Shown in pieces: positions 6,855-10,814 of a stretch of 10,814 bases of DNA. Source of the stretch: Candidatus Zhuqueibacterota bacterium (GTDB lineage: Bacteria > Zhuqueibacterota > Zhuqueibacteria > Zhuqueibacterales > Zhuqueibacteraceae). The stretch's first letter is position 1. Every line of letters begins with the position of its first letter. The stretch spans positions 1 to 10,814 of the forward strand of contig JABWAN010000091.1 of the NCBI GenBank assembly GCA_013361015.1, read 5' to 3'. A program made the position numbers and the translations under genes. Below the pieces are notes generated by a model. It did not search any database and was not told the origin of the DNA. It saw nothing but the letters and a program-made list of their open reading frames with translations.

Positions 6855-8363
6855 ATGGCAACCAAGCTCAATCTCCAGGCATTGCGCCGCCGCTCCGCGC
6901 CCGTTCCACCTGCCCATCGCGATACAGATTTCGATCCGATGCGCAAGCGCGTCATCATGTTGCAAGAGGGCGTACCGCGCAAGGCAGCGAAGTATGTTTT
7001 GTATTGGATGCAAATCCATCGCCGCGCTTATCAAAATCAAGCGCTGAATTTTGCCCTCACACAAGCGAATGCTTTGCGCTTGCCGCTCGTGGTTTATGAA
7101 GGTCTGCGGCCAGATTATGAGCAAGCGAATGATCGCATGCATCAATTCATCATTGAGGGTGCGTTGGACAATCGCCGCGACTTCACGAAACGCGGCATGC
7201 GCTATTGTTTTTATCTCATGCCGGATGCGGACACCGGCAATCGCCGTGCAGTCGCACAACTTGCGCAAGAGGCCGCGCTGCTGGTCACGGATGACTTTCC
7301 GACCTTCATCATCCCGCAGCACAATCGCGCCATCGTCAAGCAAGTCGATTGCCCGGTTTATGCCGTCGATGCCAACGGGGTCGTGCCCATGCGCGAATTG
7401 GATCATGAAGAATACGCCGCGCGCACGATTCGTCCGCGCATTCATCGTCTGCTGCCCGCATACTTTTGGCCGATTGCGGAAGTCGCTCCGAAAATCAAAA
7501 GCCTTGCTTTGCCATTGAATCTTGGCGAAGAAACAGCACTCGAAAACGCAGACTTGCAAGTCTTGGTGGCCGCAACCAACATCGATCACAGCGTCGCGCC
7601 TTCGCGCCATTTTCATGGCGGACGCAAAGCGGCACTCGCGCGGCTGAAGACTTTTCTTTCGGAGCGATTACAAAACTACGCGGCGGGCCGCAATCTTGCA
7701 GGCGAGCATTGGACCAGCGAGCTTTCGCCCTATTTGCACTTCGGCCACATCAGTGCGATGGAAGTTGCGTGGGAAGTTTTGCACGCCGAGGCGCCGCCAG
7801 AATGCATCGACGCTTTTCTCGAAGAGCACATCGTGCGGCGCGAGCTGTCTTACAATTTTTGCCACTTCAATAAAAAACACGCAAGCCTTGAGGCGCTGCC
7901 GGCGTGGGCGCGACAAACTTTGTTTGCGCATGAAAAAGATCAGCGCGCTTATCTCTACACTTCGAAACAGTTCGAACAGGCCGCGACGCACGACGAGCTT
8001 TGGAATCTCACACAACGCGAGCTTTTGGCAACCGGAAAAATTCATGGCTACATGCGCATGCTTTGGGGCAAGAAGATCATCGAGTGGAGCGCCTCACCGC
8101 AAGAGGCGATGGCGACGATGATTCGCTTTCATCATCGTTATGCGCTCGACGGTCGCAATCCGAATACGTACACGGGCATTCTGTGGTGCTTCGGCAAACA
8201 CGATCGCGCATGGGGCCCGCAGCGACCGATCTACGGTTTGGTGCGCTACATGGCTTCGGAAAATACGAAGCGGAAGATAAATTTTCGGGCGTATAGAGAG
8301 TGGGTGGAGAGTTGTGAGAGTGAGCAAAGAGGAAAGATCAATCGGCAGGTAAGTTTGTATTGA
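6855..8363 (+). CDS. phr: Class II CPD photolyase
   Basis: This 502-residue flavoprotein should repair cyclobutane pyrimidine dimers using blue/near-UV light. The N-terminal alpha/beta antenna half has YVLYWMQIHRRAYQN (48-62) and LPLVVYEGL. The C-terminal FAD-binding half carries the class II pattern: ELSPYLHFGHIS (from ~289), EEHIVRRELSYNFC (from ~323), THDELWN, TGKIHGYMRMLWGKKIIEW (from ~393), and LDGRNPNTYTG followed by GKHDRAWGPQRPI and RYM. This is clearly class II and not the class I/E. coli type. I use the ATG at 6855; an in-frame TTG at 6840 would overlap the previous stop, and neither has a clear ribosome site. It is the last gene of the crtW operon and converges on the GHMP kinase gene 87 nt away. 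Confidence 0.93.
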   Translation: MATKLNLQALRRRSAPVPPAHRDTDFDPMRKRVIMLQEGVPRKAAKYVLYWMQIHRRAYQNQALNFALTQANALRLPLVVYEGLRPDYEQANDRMHQFIIEGALDNRRDFTKRGMRYCFYLMPDADTGNRRAVAQLAQEAALLVTDDFPTFIIPQHNRAIVKQVDCPVYAVDANGVVPMRELDHEEYAARTIRPRIHRLLPAYFWPIAEVAPKIKSLALPLNLGEETALENADLQVLVAATNIDHSVAPSRHFHGGRKAALARLKTFLSERLQNYAAGRNLAGEHWTSELSPYLHFGHISAMEVAWEVLHAEAPPECIDAFLEEHIVRRELSYNFCHFNKKHASLEALPAWARQTLFAHEKDQRAYLYTSKQFEQAATHDELWNLTQRELLATGKIHGYMRMLWGKKIIEWSASPQEAMATMIRFHHRYALDGRNPNTYTGILWCFGKHDRAWGPQRPIYGLVRYMASENTKRKINFRAYREWVESCESEQRGKINRQVSLY

Positions 8364-8450
8364 TCATTTCGAAGTGCGTGAAGTTCAGCCACGCTTGCGC
8401 CGCGGCTTTGATTTTTGGAATATCACAACACAGCCGTGGCAGAGCATTTC

Positions 8451-9539
8451 TTACGAGTTTTCATTATTCACTTCCAACCTCGCGCCTGCGTCAATCGAAA
8501 CAAGATACGGTACGCCGCCAGCCTCACGAATTGCTTCTGCAACCACTTCGCTATGCTGCGGCGCATACGCGAACATGCAACCGCCGCCGCCCGAGCCATT
8601 AATCTTCCCGCCCAGTGCTCCGGCTTTCATTGCGTTTTCCAGCATGTGTTCGATCTTCGGCGTCGAGACTTTTTTATAGCGACGCAGTTGTTCATGATGC
8701 TGATTCAGCAAGTCGCCCAAACGTGAATGATCGAGCGGTTCTTGCTGTAACACGAGGTGCGCTTCGCGCAGCAGATCGCGGTCGATCAAATTCGCGCGCA
8801 GCACTTCGGCATGGCGCGGCGGCAATTTCTTTAGAGCATCTTTTGCTTCTTCCAGCAAAGTTTGCCGCAAATCAAATTGTGGAAGAAATGAGCGCATCAT
8901 ATTCGCGGCCGCTTGCGCCACATCCCGCACGTTGCGCAAAATATTCTTCGTGTCTTTCGGCTGCTGCGAATCGCCGAGCACGAACGCGCCGAGCTTGGGC
9001 TTCAGGCTTTCCACCTCATTATTGGAGAAGTCCAAATAGATCACATGGCCGTAGCAAGTGGAGAAGTGATCCATCATCCCGCCCGGTTCGTTGAATTCGC
9101 GCACCTCGGCTTGATAAGCGAGACGCGCGATCACTTCACAATCGTTTTGTTGCGGATCATGCGCAGCCGTGAGCAAAAACTTGATCCACGCAACCATGAG
9201 CGCCGAAGAACTCGACGTGCCCGAGTTGATCGGCACCTCGCCGCGCACTTCACATTGCCAGCCATGCTGCGGGCGAAAGCCGCGCTCCCAAACGACATTG
9301 AAGCCGCTGCGAAAATAGTCGCGTTCGAGTCGGTATGCCAGACGGCCATGCGGAATGAAATCGAGGCGCTGTCGAATGTCCGGCAACTCAATCTGAAAAC
9401 GCAAGTCTGCGCGCGGCGCGCCGGAGATGCGCATGCGCAAACTGATCGCCGCGGCAATCACAGGCAGGCCGAGATAATCTTGGTGCTCGCCGAATAGGCA
9501 AATGCGGCCGGGGGTGGAGATGGTGAGGGTGCGTAGCAT
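8451..9539 (-). CDS. Galactokinase-like GHMP-superfamily kinase
   Basis: This 362-residue cytoplasmic kinase shows the three GHMP motifs. Motif 1 is PGRICLFGEHQDYLG (10-24), the galactokinase-type signature. Motif 2, the ATP loop, is VPINSGTSSSSALMVA (102-117). Motif 3 is GALGGKINGSGGGGCMFA (307-324). Asp157 in GGMMDHF is the expected catalytic base. The family phosphorylates sugars or small alcohols with ATP. Motif 1 favours galactokinase, but GEHQDY replaces the usual GEHTDY, no other galactose gene is present, and related kinases act on fucose, heptose-7-phosphate or other sugars, so the substrate is open. The ATG at 9539 has only a weak GAGAG upstream. AGCATT at 9535-9540, overlapping the start codon, is complementary to AATGCT at 9556-9561, so the initiation region may fold. 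Confidence 0.85.
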   Translation of the reverse strand: MLRTLTISTPGRICLFGEHQDYLGLPVIAAAISLRMRISGAPRADLRFQIELPDIRQRLDFIPHGRLAYRLERDYFRSGFNVVWERGFRPQHGWQCEVRGEVPINSGTSSSSALMVAWIKFLLTAAHDPQQNDCEVIARLAYQAEVREFNEPGGMMDHFSTCYGHVIYLDFSNNEVESLKPKLGAFVLGDSQQPKDTKNILRNVRDVAQAAANMMRSFLPQFDLRQTLLEEAKDALKKLPPRHAEVLRANLIDRDLLREAHLVLQQEPLDHSRLGDLLNQHHEQLRRYKKVSTPKIEHMLENAMKAGALGGKINGSGGGGCMFAYAPQHSEVVAEAIREAGGVPYLVSIDAGARLEVNNENS

Positions 9540-9568
9540 TTCATGCTCTCATTGCAATGCTCTGAAAC

Positions 9569-9640
9569 TGTCATTCAGTAGGAATCTTTTTACTCGCTGG
9601 AGAGATGTCGAGTGCTTAAAAGGATTCCTACTGAATGACA
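9569..9640. repeat. 72-bp palindromic intergenic repeat (REP/MITE-like)
   Basis: The left arm (9569-9590, beginning TGTCATTCAGTAGGAATC) and right arm (9618-9640) are exact inverted copies apart from one extra C in the right arm. An inner stem, ACTCG (9592-9596) with CGAGT (9609-9613), closes around a 12-nt loop. The whole element can fold as a single hairpin on either strand. The TGTCATTC...GAATGACA ends resemble palindromic repeats that I recall being dispersed in FCB-group genomes. It lies between the TonB receptor stop and the kinase start, both on the minus strand, and could shape mRNA ends, but no T-run follows. No target duplication is evident. Confidence 0.75.
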
Positions 9641-9659
9641 CCACTTTCTCTCAATCAAC

Positions 9660-10814
9660 TCAATTCGACCAAATTAATCCCACGCTCACTCTTCTCCCCA
9701 CCTCATACGCGGTCGGGTCATGGAGCACGCCGCCAATGCGGCCCTGTTGATCGCGCCACAAGAGATTTTGACTATCCAACAAATTGCGGCCTTCGAGTTG
9801 AATCGATAACTGCATAGCGCCGAGGGAAAAATTCTTGCGCGCTTTTACGTCAAAATAGTTTGTCCAATGCAAGCGGCGATTGTTCGGCGAAATCAATTTG
9901 CCCGCGTTGTTCGCGCGGTTTTCATCCAGCGTATACGGCTTCGGGCTGTTGATGCGCCACACGGCATTCACGCTCCAACTTTTTTCGCGTTGATAATCCA
10001 AATGTGCGATGACGGTGTGGCGTTGATCCCAACTCAAAAAATGTTCGCCTTCCTCCACGAGGCCGCCGTATTGCAACACGTTTTCTTTATCCCCAATCGC
10101 GAAACTCGAGCCTTTGGCTTGCATGAGGGTATAACTCACCTGTCCGCGCAGATAGCGGCCTTGCTGCTTTCTGATAAAAAGCTCCAAACCATTTGCAATG
10201 CCGTAAGCGAGATTCACGAAGCGCGTGTACACGCCGCTTGATTGCAGGCCGGTATCTTCCAAGGGAATGGGATAGAACTGCACGTCGATGAGATTCTTGA
10301 TATCTTTGTTGAAGCCTGTAATGCTAAATAGCCAATTCTCGCCAATGCTCTTCTCATATCCCACTTCCAAAGCCACGGTCTTTTCCGGCGAGAGATCGGG
10401 ATTGCCGACGAGAGGATTATAAGCGGTGAAGTCATACTCCAAGTTCGTGTAGAGATATTCGAACAGCGGCGCTTGAAAGAAATGGCCATAATGAATGTGC
10501 AGCTTGTCGTTCTTACCCACCGGAAACGCAACCCCGAAACGCGGACTCAGTTGCGTTTTGCTCGCGACCGGCGTTTTTTTCGTGAACACTTGAATCTCGT
10601 TGCTGTTGCCTTTGGTGATCGCTTCGATGGCCGGTCGCTCGCCCGCGGGGTCGAGATAATCGAAACGCAAACCGAAGTTCAACGAGAAGCGCTTGAGATC
10701 GTATTTGTCCTGCACGTAAGCTGCGCCCATTTTCGGAAAGTAGCGATAGTTCGTTTTATAAACATTGAAACGATATTCCGGCGGCAACTCGGGATGAAAG
10801 TCCGGCGGGAAGGG
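9660..10814 (-). CDS. TonB-dependent outer-membrane receptor, C-terminal part, 5' partial
   Basis: The frame is open to the right edge, so the signal peptide, plug and early barrel strands are outside the window. The ~385 residues present are alternating beta-strands of an outer-membrane barrel, such as MGAAYVQDKYDLKRFSLNFG, GLRFDYLDP, LSPRFGVAFPVGKNDKLHIHYG and NPDLSPEKTVALEVGYEKSI. LSPEKT followed by an E-x-G-Y strand is typical of the late barrel of TonB-dependent receptors, and the final strands contain IQLEGRNLLD and GRRVSVGLIW. It would import or bind an unidentified ligand. The protein ends W-S-N, where barrel proteins usually end in an aromatic residue; the TGA at 9662-9660 is followed by a second in-frame stop, so the end is probably genuine. 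Confidence 0.85.
   Translation of the reverse strand, partial: PFPPDFHPELPPEYRFNVYKTNYRYFPKMGAAYVQDKYDLKRFSLNFGLRFDYLDPAGERPAIEAITKGNSNEIQVFTKKTPVASKTQLSPRFGVAFPVGKNDKLHIHYGHFFQAPLFEYLYTNLEYDFTAYNPLVGNPDLSPEKTVALEVGYEKSIGENWLFSITGFNKDIKNLIDVQFYPIPLEDTGLQSSGVYTRFVNLAYGIANGLELFIRKQQGRYLRGQVSYTLMQAKGSSFAIGDKENVLQYGGLVEEGEHFLSWDQRHTVIAHLDYQREKSWSVNAVWRINSPKPYTLDENRANNAGKLISPNNRRLHWTNYFDVKARKNFSLGAMQLSIQLEGRNLLDSQNLLWRDQQGRIGGVLHDPTAYEVGRRVSVGLIWSN

Noticed and set aside
6834..7616. A 260-residue minus-strand open frame antisense to the photolyase
   Set aside because: The photolyase frame is conserved throughout; the antisense product shows no family pattern and no ribosome site.
8364..8450. A possible terminator between the convergent photolyase and kinase genes (GCGTG...CACGC, then a later T-run)
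   Set aside because: The stem is only 5 bp with a long loop, and the T-run is well separated from it; too weak to call.

Overview
The window reads as a chromosomal fragment from a Gram-negative bacterium, most likely of the FCB superphylum and plausibly Calditrichota/KSB1-like. This is inferred from three signs: a secreted protein ending in a type IX-secretion-like sorting domain (NFPNPF motif), a large TonB-dependent outer-membrane receptor, and a moderately high-GC gene body. No rRNA, tRNA, CRISPR array, phage gene or transposase is visible.

Layout, left to right. (1) The 3' part of a secreted CAP-domain protein (+) runs off the left edge. One base after it begins a double zinc-ribbon protein with a C-terminal membrane anchor. 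(2) A visibly more AT-rich pair follows: an 83-residue PepSY-like protein and a 169-residue PIN-domain nuclease, laid out like a toxin-antitoxin module. (3) On the minus strand lies a two-gene operon: an ArsC/Spx-like thioredoxin-fold protein, then a TIGR01777-type NAD(P)-dependent epimerase. The ArsC-like gene has an in-frame UGA exactly where the family has its catalytic cysteine (U-D-T-C). A bacterial SECIS-like hairpin lies 22 nt downstream of it. I read this as a selenoprotein that ordinary gene calling would truncate or miss; it is the main result of the window. (4) Diverging from that operon, on the plus strand, is a tight run of beta-carotene ketolase (crtW), a DUF523-DUF1722 (TudS/YbgA-type) fusion and a class II CPD photolyase. 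(5) Convergent to these, on the minus strand, are a galactokinase-like GHMP kinase, a 72-bp palindromic repeat, and the C-terminal part of a TonB-dependent receptor that runs off the right edge.

Functional reading. Genes in (3) and (4) share one divergent intergenic region, with a good sigma-70-like promoter on the minus side and a weaker candidate on the plus side. Photolyase, DUF523/DUF1722 and TIGR01777-type epimerases recur together in light- and photooxidative-stress clusters of other bacteria. A carotenoid ketolase fits the same theme, so the selenocysteine oxidoreductase may be a redox member of a light-stress locus. That link rests on gene order only.
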